64,000 nt of DNA from CAZSRL01 sp964609615. Lineage in GTDB: Bacteria; Bacillota_I; Bacilli_A; RF39; UBA660. Where the stretch lies: the NCBI GenBank assembly GCA_964609615.1, contig CAZSRL010000002.1, positions 1 through 64,000 on the forward strand, written 5' to 3'. Shown in pieces: positions 42,204-50,788 of this stretch; position 1 is the stretch's first letter, and each line of letters begins with the position of its first letter. The translations under genes were made by a program, and so were the position numbers. The notes beneath the pieces were generated by a model. The model made no database searches, was not told the origin of the DNA, and saw only the letters and a list, made by a program, of their open reading frames with translations.

Positions 42204-42232
42204 ATTATATCAAACAAACAATAATAAAACAA
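42204..42232 (-). promoter_or_regulatory. Sigma-A-type promoter of rpsF-ssb-rpsR
   Basis: TTGTTT (42232-42227), 17-bp spacer, TATAAT (42209-42204) on the minus strand, about 10 bases before the structured leader. Confidence 0.75.
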
Positions 42233-42256
42233 CTATAAATATTTATATGTAAGCAT

Positions 42257-42281
42257 AAAAAAAATAGAATTAAATTCTATT
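42257..42281 (-). terminator. Terminator of the DUF975 protein gene
   Basis: Inverted repeat AATAGAATT/AATTCTATT (42263-42271, 42273-42281, central bases looped) with a T run on the minus strand. Confidence 0.75.
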
Positions 42282-42951
42282 TTTTTGCTGTTGTTTTTTT
42301 CTTAGCTGGTTCTTTTTTTTGTGTTGGTTTTGTTTCAACTACTTTTTGTTTTTCAAGTAATTTTTCGTAATATATTACATATGACATTGCCATATAAGGA
42401 TAAACCCAAATAAGTAGTATTCCAAAAGTTAGACAAGATAAAACTATCCATCCAAGCCAACTTAATGCAAATACAAAATAATTCCATTTGTATCCTTTAA
42501 GCATATTCCAACTTTTTTTAATTGCTCCAATAGGATCATCTTCACCATCAGCTAACAAATAATATACTTGTGATAGGCCGATTCCAACAATAATACCAGG
42601 CACAATTAATAAGCAAAAACCAATTGAAATAAAAATATATGTAAGAATTACAGTTGCAATAATTGGTAGTATGTTTTTGTAACTCATAAATAAATCTTTT
42701 AAATTAAATTTATTTCCTCTAGATACATCTAAACAATACTTCATAAGTCCAACAGTAATTGGTGCTGCAATAAGTGTATATACTATTTCATATACATAAG
42801 CTCCAGTAGTATTATCTTCAATTCCAAATATCATTTGGATTGCGCTAAATAAAATATACACAGCCATTACAACAAGAAATGCTTGCCATAAAACCCATCT
42901 TTTACCTTCTATTTTTTCTTTTGCCAATGATTTTATTTCTACTCTATCCAT
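42277..42951 (-). CDS. DUF975-family integral membrane protein
   Basis: A 224-residue protein with the DUF975 pattern: an N-terminal IKSLAKEKIEGKRW amphipathic start, about six helices, the loop RGNKFNLKDLFMSYKN, and GAIKKSWNMLKGYKWNYFVFALSWLGW. The tail is Lys/Thr-rich (PTQKKEPAKKKTTAKK). Function of the family is unknown. RBS AGAGGAGGG. It is monocistronic with a terminator on either side. Confidence 0.85.
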   Translation of the reverse strand: MDRVEIKSLAKEKIEGKRWVLWQAFLVVMAVYILFSAIQMIFGIEDNTTGAYVYEIVYTLIAAPITVGLMKYCLDVSRGNKFNLKDLFMSYKNILPIIATVILTYIFISIGFCLLIVPGIIVGIGLSQVYYLLADGEDDPIGAIKKSWNMLKGYKWNYFVFALSWLGWIVLSCLTFGILLIWVYPYMAMSYVIYYEKLLEKQKVVETKPTQKKEPAKKKTTAKK

Positions 42952-43004
42952 AAATACTCCCTCCTCTTAAGATAATTATATTCTTTTTTATTATAAAAAA
43001 CAAG

Positions 43005-43029
43005 AAAAAAGTGTATTATAATACACTTT
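43005..43029 (-). terminator. Terminator of ychF operon
   Basis: Stem AAAGTGTAT/ATACACTTT (43008-43016, 43021-43029), then T's on the minus strand. Confidence 0.85.
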
Positions 43030-44128
43030 ATACATTAAATCTAAAATGACAAATATCTCCATCTTTCATGATATAATCTTTTCCTTCAACTCTTAACTTC
43101 CCATTTTCTTTTACTTTTAATTCGCTTTTATATTCAATCAAATCATTATATGTTATTACTTCGGCTCTAATAAACCCTCTTTCAAAATCTGTGTGAATAA
43201 TTCCTGCACACTCTGGTGCTTTCATTCCTTTAGTAAATGTCCATGCTCTGCATTCATCTTCTCCAACTGTAAAGAATGTTTCTAAACCTAATAATTTGTA
43301 TGTGATTTTAATAAGTTGATCTAGTCCACTTTCTTCTACTCCAATTTCTTTTAAAAATTCGTTCTTTTCTTCTTCATTTAATTCGGATAATTCACTTTCT
43401 AATTTTGCACACATAATAATCAATTCACCATTAAAATCTTTTAAATAATCTTTTAATTTTGAGATAAAAACATTTTCTTTATTTATCATTTCAATTTCAG
43501 AAACATTTGCTAAATATATGATTGGTTTTAATGTGATGAAATTAAAATTTTTTATTATTAAAAGTTCCTCTTCTGAAAATGATATCAACCTTAAAGCAAT
43601 ATTTTTTGAAAGAGCATCTTGAATTTTTTTTAATACTTCCAATTCTTGCTTTGTTTCTTTATCATTTGTTGTTTTTGCCTTTTTTTCTATCTTACTAATT
43701 CTATTTTCTGCTATTTCCAAATCGCTAATAGTTAATTCTAAATTTATTATTTCTATATCCCTTACCGGATCAACGTTTCCTTCAACATGTGTTATATTTT
43801 TATCTTCAAAACATCTTACTACTTGTACGATTGCATCCACTTCTCTAATATGAGATAGGAATTTATTTCCTAATCCTTCTCCAAGTGATGCCCCTTTAAC
43901 TAAACCGGCAATATCCGTAAATTCATACATTGTGGAAATTGTTTTTTTAGGATTGTACATTTTTTCTAAAACAGCAAGTCTGCTATCTGGTACAGTAACC
44001 ATTCCAATGTTTGGATCAATAGTAGCAAACGGATAATTTTCTGCTAAAATGTTTTTTTTAGTTATTGCATTAAATAATGTACTTTTCCCAACATTAGGCA
44101 TCCCTATTATTCCTGCTTTAAGCGACAT
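43028..44128 (-). CDS. ychF: Redox-regulated ATPase YchF
   Basis: A 366-residue Obg-family P-loop protein that prefers ATP and interacts with ribosomes. Landmarks: GIIGMPNVGKSTLFNAIT (G1), FATIDPNIG, DIAGLVKGASLGEGLGNKFL (G3 region), a coiled-coil insertion (about 130-200), and a TGS domain at the C-terminus with GEDECRAWTFTKGMKAPECAG and MKDGDICHFRF. ATG 44128 follows CAGGAG and lies within the end of the AbgT gene (11-base overlap). Confidence 0.97.
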   Translation of the reverse strand: MSLKAGIIGMPNVGKSTLFNAITKKNILAENYPFATIDPNIGMVTVPDSRLAVLEKMYNPKKTISTMYEFTDIAGLVKGASLGEGLGNKFLSHIREVDAIVQVVRCFEDKNITHVEGNVDPVRDIEIINLELTISDLEIAENRISKIEKKAKTTNDKETKQELEVLKKIQDALSKNIALRLISFSEEELLIIKNFNFITLKPIIYLANVSEIEMINKENVFISKLKDYLKDFNGELIIMCAKLESELSELNEEEKNEFLKEIGVEESGLDQLIKITYKLLGLETFFTVGEDECRAWTFTKGMKAPECAGIIHTDFERGFIRAEVITYNDLIEYKSELKVKENGKLRVEGKDYIMKDGDICHFRFNV

Positions 44129-45656
44129 ATTCAACTCCTGGGAGAGCACCAACGCCTAATGGCATTCCTGTAATATACCATCCAATTACTAATACTATCC
44201 ATATTGCTAAGACTGCAAACGAATACGGAATCATGTACTTCATACTACCAAACAATGTTATCATTTCTCCTTGAGAAGAATTATATTTTTCCAAATAAGC
44301 AATATAAATTACAAAATATGCTAGTAATGGGGTTATGCCATTTGTTACACTTGAACCAGCAGTATACACTATTTGAGCATATTCTGGTGATAAAGATGCA
44401 TTTATAAAGACTGGGACACTAACACCAATCATAGCCCATTTTAAAGTAGGACTCGGATATACTAAATTAGTAAGCATTGCTCCAATAAATAAAGTTAATA
44501 CAAGTGGAAGTCCTCCTACTTCAAGATTTGATAAGAAATTTGAAAATAACGCAACTAAAACTGAACCAATTTCCGTTTTCTTAAATACACTAATAAATAG
44601 TGAAGCGAAAAATATTAAAACTAATATATTTCCAATTTTATCTAAAGAATAATTAAAACCATCAGTTACATCTTTATTATTTTTAATATTTTTAACAATA
44701 ATTCCATAAAACACACCAACAAGAATAAATAACATTGCAACTATAAATACAAATCCATCATTAAATAATGAAGTCTCTCCAAAAATTTTATCTATATAAT
44801 ACTTTCCATTTGGTTCTATAAGAGCTCCCGAAAAAGGTAATCCAGGAATAATCATATATACTACAATCAAAATATAAACAAATCCAGCGCCTAAACCAAT
44901 AATTAATCCTTTTAAATCTTTATTAGTTAGTTTAACTTCCTCTACTTCCTCATTTTGAACTGGTTTCGGTAATTTTGGCATAATTATTTTTTCAGTAATA
45001 TATGTCATAACAAATGACATAATAAATAATGCTGTAATCATTATTCCTACTGAAAAGAAAGGACTTATTGTATAATTTGTATCTAACACTTTTGCACTGT
45101 TCAAGGTTATAGAAAGAAGTGTACTATCTGTTACACTCATAAAAACGTTCACACCATATCCAAAAGACATAGCAGCAAATGATGCAATAATACCTCCTAA
45201 TGGATTTCTTTTTCCATACTTAAATAATAACGCTCCCATAGGTAACATTATTACATATCCTAAATCTCCAACAAGTGAGAAGAAAATACTAATAAATATT
45301 AACCAAAAAGTTAAAGTGTTTTTTCCGCATGTTTGAGTTAATAATGTAAAAAATGTTTTAGAAAAACCGGTTTTTTCCATTACCCCAATACCTATCAAAG
45401 TTATAATAAGCATACTTAGTGGAGCAAATGATACAAAACCACTTACCGCATTAGTAACAATAAATTTAAGCCCTGCTAAACTAAATAAACTAGTGACAGA
45501 CACTACATTGTTGTCAAAACCACCAGTTACAGTATTAACCGTATTATAATCTGATTGCAAATTGAAAAACGCTAATATCCCACTTACAACAATGGTTATT
45601 CCAGTTAATAGTATAAACATCATCGTAGGACTTAATTTAAATTTATTTCTCGTCAT
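44118..45656 (-). CDS. AbgT-family transporter
   Basis: A 512-residue membrane protein of the AbgT family (p-aminobenzoyl-glutamate uptake or antimetabolite export in characterised members). Characteristic segments: SPTMMFILLTGITIVVSG, GIGVMEKTGFSKTFFT, SLVGDLGYVIMLPMGALLFKYGKRNPL, FGYGVNVFMSVTDSTLLSIT, and the C-terminal GSSVTNGITPLLAYFVIYI. About ten to eleven helices plus re-entrant hairpins. The substrate is uncertain. Coupled to the upstream small DUF951 gene (14-base overlap) and to ychF downstream. Confidence 0.9.
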   Translation of the reverse strand: MTRNKFKLSPTMMFILLTGITIVVSGILAFFNLQSDYNTVNTVTGGFDNNVVSVTSLFSLAGLKFIVTNAVSGFVSFAPLSMLIITLIGIGVMEKTGFSKTFFTLLTQTCGKNTLTFWLIFISIFFSLVGDLGYVIMLPMGALLFKYGKRNPLGGIIASFAAMSFGYGVNVFMSVTDSTLLSITLNSAKVLDTNYTISPFFSVGIMITALFIMSFVMTYITEKIIMPKLPKPVQNEEVEEVKLTNKDLKGLIIGLGAGFVYILIVVYMIIPGLPFSGALIEPNGKYYIDKIFGETSLFNDGFVFIVAMLFILVGVFYGIIVKNIKNNKDVTDGFNYSLDKIGNILVLIFFASLFISVFKKTEIGSVLVALFSNFLSNLEVGGLPLVLTLFIGAMLTNLVYPSPTLKWAMIGVSVPVFINASLSPEYAQIVYTAGSSVTNGITPLLAYFVIYIAYLEKYNSSQGEMITLFGSMKYMIPYSFAVLAIWIVLVIGWYITGMPLGVGALPGVEYVA

Positions 45657-45843
45657 TATTTTTCACCACTTCTTTTAATTTTTTTTCAAATGATAACCTA
45701 TCAATCATAATACTTCTACCACAATTAATACATTTTAATTTAATATCAACACCCATTCTAGTTATTTGCCAATAATTCATTTTGCAAGGGTGGGGTTTTT
45801 TCATTATAACATAATCATTAAGTTTATATTCTTTATTTTTCAT
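45643..45843 (-). CDS. DUF951 small protein (YyzM-like)
   Basis: A 66-residue protein matching DUF951: YKLNDYVIMKKPHPCKMNYWQITRMGVDIKLKC is the near-invariant core, followed by CGRSIMIDR. The Cys residues (HPCKMN and CINCG) could hold zinc. It is conserved next to ychF and parAB in Firmicutes; function unknown. ATG 45843 follows GAGGTATATA; it overlaps the mscS end by 11 bases and the AbgT start by 14. Confidence 0.92.
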   Translation of the reverse strand: MKNKEYKLNDYVIMKKPHPCKMNYWQITRMGVDIKLKCINCGRSIMIDRLSFEKKLKEVVKNNDEK

Positions 45844-46642
45844 TATATACCTCAATAGATTTATATGGGATTTTTATATTTTTTTCATAAAAAGTATCTT
45901 TAATAAGTTTTAAGGTCTGTCTTTGAATAGCAAATCTTTCTGATGGTTTTGCTTCAATAGTCATTCTATAAACAACACTAGAATCCGCTAATTCTTGAAT
46001 TCCTAATACATCTATGTGTTTTTTTACACCATTTATTTTTTCTATTGTTGGAATTAATTCAGTCAAAACTTTTATAATTTTGTCTGATTTTTCCCTATAA
46101 TCCACATTAACATCAATAACAACAGTGCTATTATATTGTGAATAATTAATTACATTCCCTACACTACTATTATTAAATATTTTTATTTCGCCAGTCCAAC
46201 TTAATACTTTAGTTGTTTTTAAACCCATTTCTTTTACTTCTCCGTAGAAACCATCAATTTCTATATAATCGCCTACCTCATATTCTCTATCAGCTATTAT
46301 AAAAAATCCTGAAGCAAAATCTTTAATAGTATCTTGTAATGCCCATCCGAGTATTAATGAAAATATACCTATACTAGCTAATAATGAAGAAGTGTTAACT
46401 CCCACTATTTTTAGTATTACTATTAAATCAATTACAATTATTAAGTATTTTACAATGTTAATTGCAACTGATGTTATAGTTTTTTGCCTCTTAACATTAA
46501 TTCTTTTACTTTTTAATTGTATCTTTAACGAACTTAATATAATTGATTTAATAATATAGTACACCAAAACACCAACAGCAATAACTATTGCTATATCAAG
46601 AATTTGCAAAATAAACTTTTCACTAATAATTGTTTCAATCAT
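45833..46642 (-). CDS. MscS-type mechanosensitive channel
   Basis: A 269-residue small-conductance channel. Three N-terminal helices; the pore helix TM3 is in SSLLASIGIFSLILGWALQDTIKDFASGF (about 85-115), with the small-residue pattern relaxed. The beta domain follows with YEVGDYIEIDGFYGEVKEMGLKTTKV, ending in an alpha/beta C-domain. It protects against hypo-osmotic shock. Located between parB and the DUF951 gene, as in Bacillus-type near-origin order. RBS AAGGAGTAA. Confidence 0.94.
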   Translation of the reverse strand: MIETIISEKFILQILDIAIVIAVGVLVYYIIKSIILSSLKIQLKSKRINVKRQKTITSVAINIVKYLIIVIDLIVILKIVGVNTSSLLASIGIFSLILGWALQDTIKDFASGFFIIADREYEVGDYIEIDGFYGEVKEMGLKTTKVLSWTGEIKIFNNSSVGNVINYSQYNSTVVIDVNVDYREKSDKIIKVLTELIPTIEKINGVKKHIDVLGIQELADSSVVYRMTIEAKPSERFAIQRQTLKLIKDTFYEKNIKIPYKSIEVYNEK

Positions 46643-46644
46643 TA

Positions 46645-47526
46645 TTACTCCTTATCAATTTCAATATTTAATATATTTAATATTCTTTCTAAATCCATTT
46701 CACTGTCATAAGGTATTTCTATGTTTTTACCAGTGATTTTAACCATTGTACCTATTTTCATTCTCATTATATGCTCAACATTTGAATATTTTCTTTCTTT
46801 AGAATAATTTCCTTCATGTTTTCTTTTAATATTTCCTTTAGATATTAAATTTTCTAATTCTCTTACCGAAAGATTTTTATTTTTAATTTCTTTCAAATAT
46901 TTAAGTATTTCTTCTTCTTCATCAAGTTTACTAAGAATTTTAGCATGAGCCATACTAATATTTCCCTTTATTATTTCTTGTTGTGCTTCTCTAGGTAGTC
47001 TCAAAAGGCCCAATGTATTAGTTATATAGCTCCTACTCTTACCAATTTTTTTACTTAGTTCTTCTTGAGTTATATCTAGTTTTTTTATTATTTTCATAAA
47101 TGCTTTTGCTTCTTCAACAGCATTTAAATCTTCTCTTTGAATATTTTCAAGTAAAGCAATTTCCATCATTTGATTTTCTGAAAAATCTTTTATAATAGCA
47201 GGAATAGTTTTTTTGCCAGCAATTAAACTTGCTCTTGTTCTTCTTTCTCCAGCAACAATTTCGTAGCCTTTTATACTTTTCTTAACTATAATAGGTTGAA
47301 AAACTCCATATTCTTTTATTGATGCAGCAAGTTCGTTAAGTTTTTCTTCATCAAAATTTTGTCTTGGTTGATATGGATTACTCCTTAGTTCATTTAAATT
47401 AATATCTACTATATCTTTTGGATTAGTTTCTTCAATAATTTTCTTTTCGATATTATCCATATCTAAGGTTTGATTATTAAATAACTGTTCTAATCCGGTT
47501 CCTAAAGCTTTTCTTTTATTGTCCAT
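46645..47526 (-). CDS. parB: Chromosome partitioning protein ParB/Spo0J
   Basis: A 293-residue CTP-dependent sliding clamp. N-terminal CTPase domain with NPYQPRQNFDEEKL, IVAGERRTRAS (box II) and ENIQREDLNAVEEA (box III); HTH for parS in LDITQEELSKKIGKSRSYITNTLGLL; C-terminal dimerisation part ends in RILNILNIEIDKE. Overlaps parA by 11 bases. I start at ATG 47526; an in-frame TTG sits 9 bases earlier. I saw no parS-like 16-mer in the window. Confidence 0.97.
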   Translation of the reverse strand: MDNKRKALGTGLEQLFNNQTLDMDNIEKKIIEETNPKDIVDINLNELRSNPYQPRQNFDEEKLNELAASIKEYGVFQPIIVKKSIKGYEIVAGERRTRASLIAGKKTIPAIIKDFSENQMMEIALLENIQREDLNAVEEAKAFMKIIKKLDITQEELSKKIGKSRSYITNTLGLLRLPREAQQEIIKGNISMAHAKILSKLDEEEEILKYLKEIKNKNLSVRELENLISKGNIKRKHEGNYSKERKYSNVEHIMRMKIGTMVKITGKNIEIPYDSEMDLERILNILNIEIDKE

Positions 47527-48304
47527 TTCTTTCAATCACTTCCTTTGCAAGGTTAATATATGCCTCTGCCCCTCTACTTTCTGCAGAATAAGCAAGAATA
47601 GGTTCTCCATGAGATGGAGCTTCTGCTAATTTTATAAGTCTTGGAATTATTGTATTAAATACTTTTTCTTTAAAAAATTTTCTGACATCTTCTACAACTT
47701 CAAGTCCAATTAATGTTCTTCCATCAAGCATTGTTAATAATACTCCTTCAATATCTAGTTTTGGATTTAAACTATTTTGAGTCATTATTATTGTATTTAG
47801 CAATTGTGTTACACCTTCTAATGCAAAATATTCACATTGTACTGGTATTAAAACTGAATCGGATGCAGCAAGTGCGTTAGTGGTAAGTAATCCTAGCGAA
47901 GGTAAACAATCTATTAAAATATAATCAAAACTTTCTTTTATCATATCTAATTGAATTTTTAATTGTTCTCCTAATTTAAATTCAGCATCTTTATTGCCTT
48001 TTTGTACAAGTTCGATATCAGTTCCTGCTAAATTAATCATTGCAGGAATTACATAAAGATTTTTAAATTTTGTTTTAACCACAGTATCCTTGATATCGCA
48101 TTTGCCCATTATTGCATCATAAATACCTAATTCTATTTCACTTCTATTAACCCCTAAACCTGTAGATGAGTTTCCTTGTGGGTCCAAATCAACTAAAAGT
48201 ACACTCTTGCCTAGATAACCTAGAGATGCACTTAAGTTTATACTGGTTGTTGTTTTTCCAACTCCGCCTTTTTGATTAACTAATGCAATTACTTTTCCCA
48301 TCAT
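47516..48304 (-). CDS. parA: Chromosome partitioning ATPase ParA/Soj
   Basis: A 262-residue deviant-Walker ATPase: KGGVGKTTTSIN (residue 13), LLVDLDPQGNSSTGLG, and YILIDCLPSLGLLTTNAL. It moves ParB-parS complexes and controls DnaA. No N-terminal HTH, so it is the chromosomal Soj type. Upstream of parB, sharing an 11-base overlap. SD GAGG is 5 bases before ATG 48304 (a second ATG follows directly). Confidence 0.97.
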   Translation of the reverse strand: MMGKVIALVNQKGGVGKTTTSINLSASLGYLGKSVLLVDLDPQGNSSTGLGVNRSEIELGIYDAIMGKCDIKDTVVKTKFKNLYVIPAMINLAGTDIELVQKGNKDAEFKLGEQLKIQLDMIKESFDYILIDCLPSLGLLTTNALAASDSVLIPVQCEYFALEGVTQLLNTIIMTQNSLNPKLDIEGVLLTMLDGRTLIGLEVVEDVRKFFKEKVFNTIIPRLIKLAEAPSHGEPILAYSAESRGAEAYINLAKEVIERNGQ

Positions 48305-48391
48305 CCATACCTCACTTACATGTTTTTCAATTAATATTTTATCACAATATAAGATTTTTTTAAACTTATTTTAGTGAAAATATAAAAAAAT

Positions 48392-48426
48392 AAAAAAGTT
48401 TATAAATAATAACCGTTATAAACTTT
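48392..48426 (-). terminator. Terminator of the ftsH-UPF0316 unit
   Basis: An 11-bp stem AAAGTTTATAA/TTATAAACTTT (48395-48405, 48416-48426), T's on the minus strand. Confidence 0.8.
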
Positions 48427-48888
48427 TTTATTTTCATTTATTGTAATAAAAGCGTTTTTTTCAAAAGCGTTAACTATTTCTTTTATATAAGTCACTCTTT
48501 TAGAAGTAGTTCCAATAAGTTCTTTCCCCATAATCTTAACAACGCTCACAGAATATCCATTATTAATCAGTTCATTTACTAACTTTTTATTTTTCTTGCA
48601 AATAATGTTTACCGATACATAAATAGTAGAATATTTTTCTATTATAATCATCCCTATATATGTTCCAAGTGCAAATCCTAAGGAATAACTAATTACAACC
48701 ACAATTGAAAAATTATTTGGATCAATTGATTCTTTGAATATTACAAGCCAAATAATAGTTTCTATAAAAGCTATTATTGTGGCAATAGATTTTTGATTCT
48801 TAACTGTTGTTATAGTTCTTAGAGTTCCTAATGTTGTATCTATTAACCTTGTAAAGAATATAACAAAACAAAATAATATTATTTTCAT
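48400..48888 (-). CDS. UPF0316 membrane protein (DUF2179-type C-domain)
   Basis: A 162-residue protein of the UPF0316/YebE-like family: three N-terminal helices with FTRLIDTTLGTLRTITTVKNQK (a diagnostic stretch) and FALGTYIGMIIIEK, then a cytoplasmic DUF2179 domain (about 95-150, INNGYSVSVVKIMGKELIGTTSKR). Function unknown; DUF2179 resembles a small-ligand sensing fold. SD weak (GTGAGAAA). It follows ftsH by 28 bases. Confidence 0.88.
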   Translation of the reverse strand: MKIILFCFVIFFTRLIDTTLGTLRTITTVKNQKSIATIIAFIETIIWLVIFKESIDPNNFSIVVVISYSLGFALGTYIGMIIIEKYSTIYVSVNIICKKNKKLVNELINNGYSVSVVKIMGKELIGTTSKRVTYIKEIVNAFEKNAFITINENKKVYNGYYL

Positions 48889-48916
48889 AATATTATTTTC
48901 TCACAAAATGTAAATT

Positions 48917-50773
48917 TTATTCTTTTTCAGTTTCTTTTGGAAGTTTTTTATACTTTACTAAGTAATCTATTTCTTCTTTTGTTATTGTTTCTTTTTCAAG
49001 TAAAGTCTTAGCAATCAAATCAAGTAAATCAGTATTTTCTGAAATGATTTTTTTTGTTTTTTGATAACTTTTATCAATTATTTTTCTCATTTCTTGATCT
49101 ATTTCATATGCAACTTGACTTGAAAAATTTCTACTTTTATTGTAGTCTCTTCCTAAAAAGACACTTGATTCTTGATGTTCAAATTGAATAGGTCCTAAAT
49201 CACTCATTCCATATTCAGTTACCATTGCTCTTGCAATTTTAGTTGCTTTTTCAAAATCATTATGAGCTCCAGTTGTAACTTCTTTAAATTTTATTTCTTC
49301 AGCAACCCTACCTGCTAATAAACTACTTATTGTTTCTAATAATTCAGTCTTTGTAGATAACGCAAGCTTTTCTTCTTTTGGAAGCATTAAATTATATCCT
49401 CCAGCATTTCCTCTTGGAATAATAGTTATCTTTTGAACTTCATTTGCTCCTTCAAGTTTTATTCCGACAACAGCATGACCTGCTTCGTGATAAGCAACCA
49501 TTTCTCTTTCAAGTTTTGTATATTTTTTACTTTTCTTAGCTGGACCCATCATTACTCTGTCATGAGCTTCATCTATTTCTGACATAGATATTGCATTTTT
49601 ATTTCTACGAACTGTTAATAAGGCTGCTTCATTTAATAAGTTTTCCAAGGCTGCTCCACTAAACCCAACAGTTCTAGTTGCTATATTACTAAGAGTTAGT
49701 CCTTCTACAAATTTTTTGTTTCTAGCATGAACTGCCAATATTTCTTCTCTTCCTTTTTTATCTGGAAATGCAACAGTAACCTGTCTATCAAACCTTCCAG
49801 GTCTTAATAATGCAGGATCTAATACATCCGGTCTATTTGTTGCTGCAATAATTATAATTCCTTCATTTGCGCCAAATCCGTCCATTTCTGTTAGCAATTG
49901 GTTTAATGTTTGTTCTCTTTCATCATGTCCTCCACCAATACCTGATCCTCTTTGTCGTCCAACAGCATCAATTTCATCAATAAACACTAGACATGGTGCG
50001 CTTTGTTTTGCCTGTTTAAACATATCTCTAACTCTTGATGCTCCAACACCAACAAATAATTCTACAAAATCAGAACCACTTATATAATAAAATGGAACTT
50101 TAGCTTCTCCTGCTACTGCTTTGGCAAGCAAAGTTTTACCCGTTCCAGGAGGGCCAACTAAAAGTACACCTTTTGGTATTCTTGCTCCTAGTTTAGTAAA
50201 TTTTTTTGGATTTTTTAAAAAGTCAATTAATTCACTTACCTCTTCTTTTTCTTCATCTAAAGCTGCAACATCTTTAAAAGTTACTTTACCAGTTTCTTCG
50301 CTTAATTTCGCCTTACTTTTTCCAAAATCAAATGATTGTTTATTGCCTCCGCCAAGTTTAGTAAATATATATATTGTTGCACCTATTAATAATAATAATG
50401 GCAAAACATTAATCATAAATGACCATAAAGAACTTGATTTCGGATCACTTTTTACTTTCACATCTAAACTTTGTGATTTTGCATCTTTTAAAATATCATC
50501 TATTACTGAATCAGTTAAAGGAACAGTTAATTTAAATGATTCCTTTTTTTCATAATTCTTCATCTTTCCAGTTAATTCATAAACACCTGCAGTATTTTTT
50601 GGAGTAACTGTTAATTCCTTTATTTTTTCATCTTCCAACTCAGAAATAAAAGTATTATAGGTTAGTTCATTGACCTTTACATTTACCATATTAAATACAT
50701 ATAATGTGCCTAAAATTATCATAAATAGTACAATGTAAGGTACCCAAGTATTTTTATTTGTTTTTTGTTTCAT
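48917..50773 (-). CDS. ftsH: ATP-dependent zinc metalloprotease FtsH
   Basis: A 618-residue membrane AAA+ protease. Two helices (about 12-30 and 115-135) flank an extracellular domain. AAA: Walker A GPPGTGKTLLAKA, pore loop FVGVGA, Walker B CLVFIDEIDAVG, SRH RPDVLDPALLRPGRFDRQ. Protease zinc site HEAGHAV (about residue 432) with the third ligand Asp later in AHNDFEKAT. It degrades membrane and regulatory proteins. In Bacillus hprT lies between tilS and ftsH; here tilS and ftsH are only 15 bases apart. Confidence 0.98.
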   Translation of the reverse strand: MKQKTNKNTWVPYIVLFMIILGTLYVFNMVNVKVNELTYNTFISELEDEKIKELTVTPKNTAGVYELTGKMKNYEKKESFKLTVPLTDSVIDDILKDAKSQSLDVKVKSDPKSSSLWSFMINVLPLLLLIGATIYIFTKLGGGNKQSFDFGKSKAKLSEETGKVTFKDVAALDEEKEEVSELIDFLKNPKKFTKLGARIPKGVLLVGPPGTGKTLLAKAVAGEAKVPFYYISGSDFVELFVGVGASRVRDMFKQAKQSAPCLVFIDEIDAVGRQRGSGIGGGHDEREQTLNQLLTEMDGFGANEGIIIIAATNRPDVLDPALLRPGRFDRQVTVAFPDKKGREEILAVHARNKKFVEGLTLSNIATRTVGFSGAALENLLNEAALLTVRRNKNAISMSEIDEAHDRVMMGPAKKSKKYTKLEREMVAYHEAGHAVVGIKLEGANEVQKITIIPRGNAGGYNLMLPKEEKLALSTKTELLETISSLLAGRVAEEIKFKEVTTGAHNDFEKATKIARAMVTEYGMSDLGPIQFEHQESSVFLGRDYNKSRNFSSQVAYEIDQEMRKIIDKSYQKTKKIISENTDLLDLIAKTLLEKETITKEEIDYLVKYKKLPKETEKE

Positions 50774-50788
50774 AAATTTCTCCTTTTC

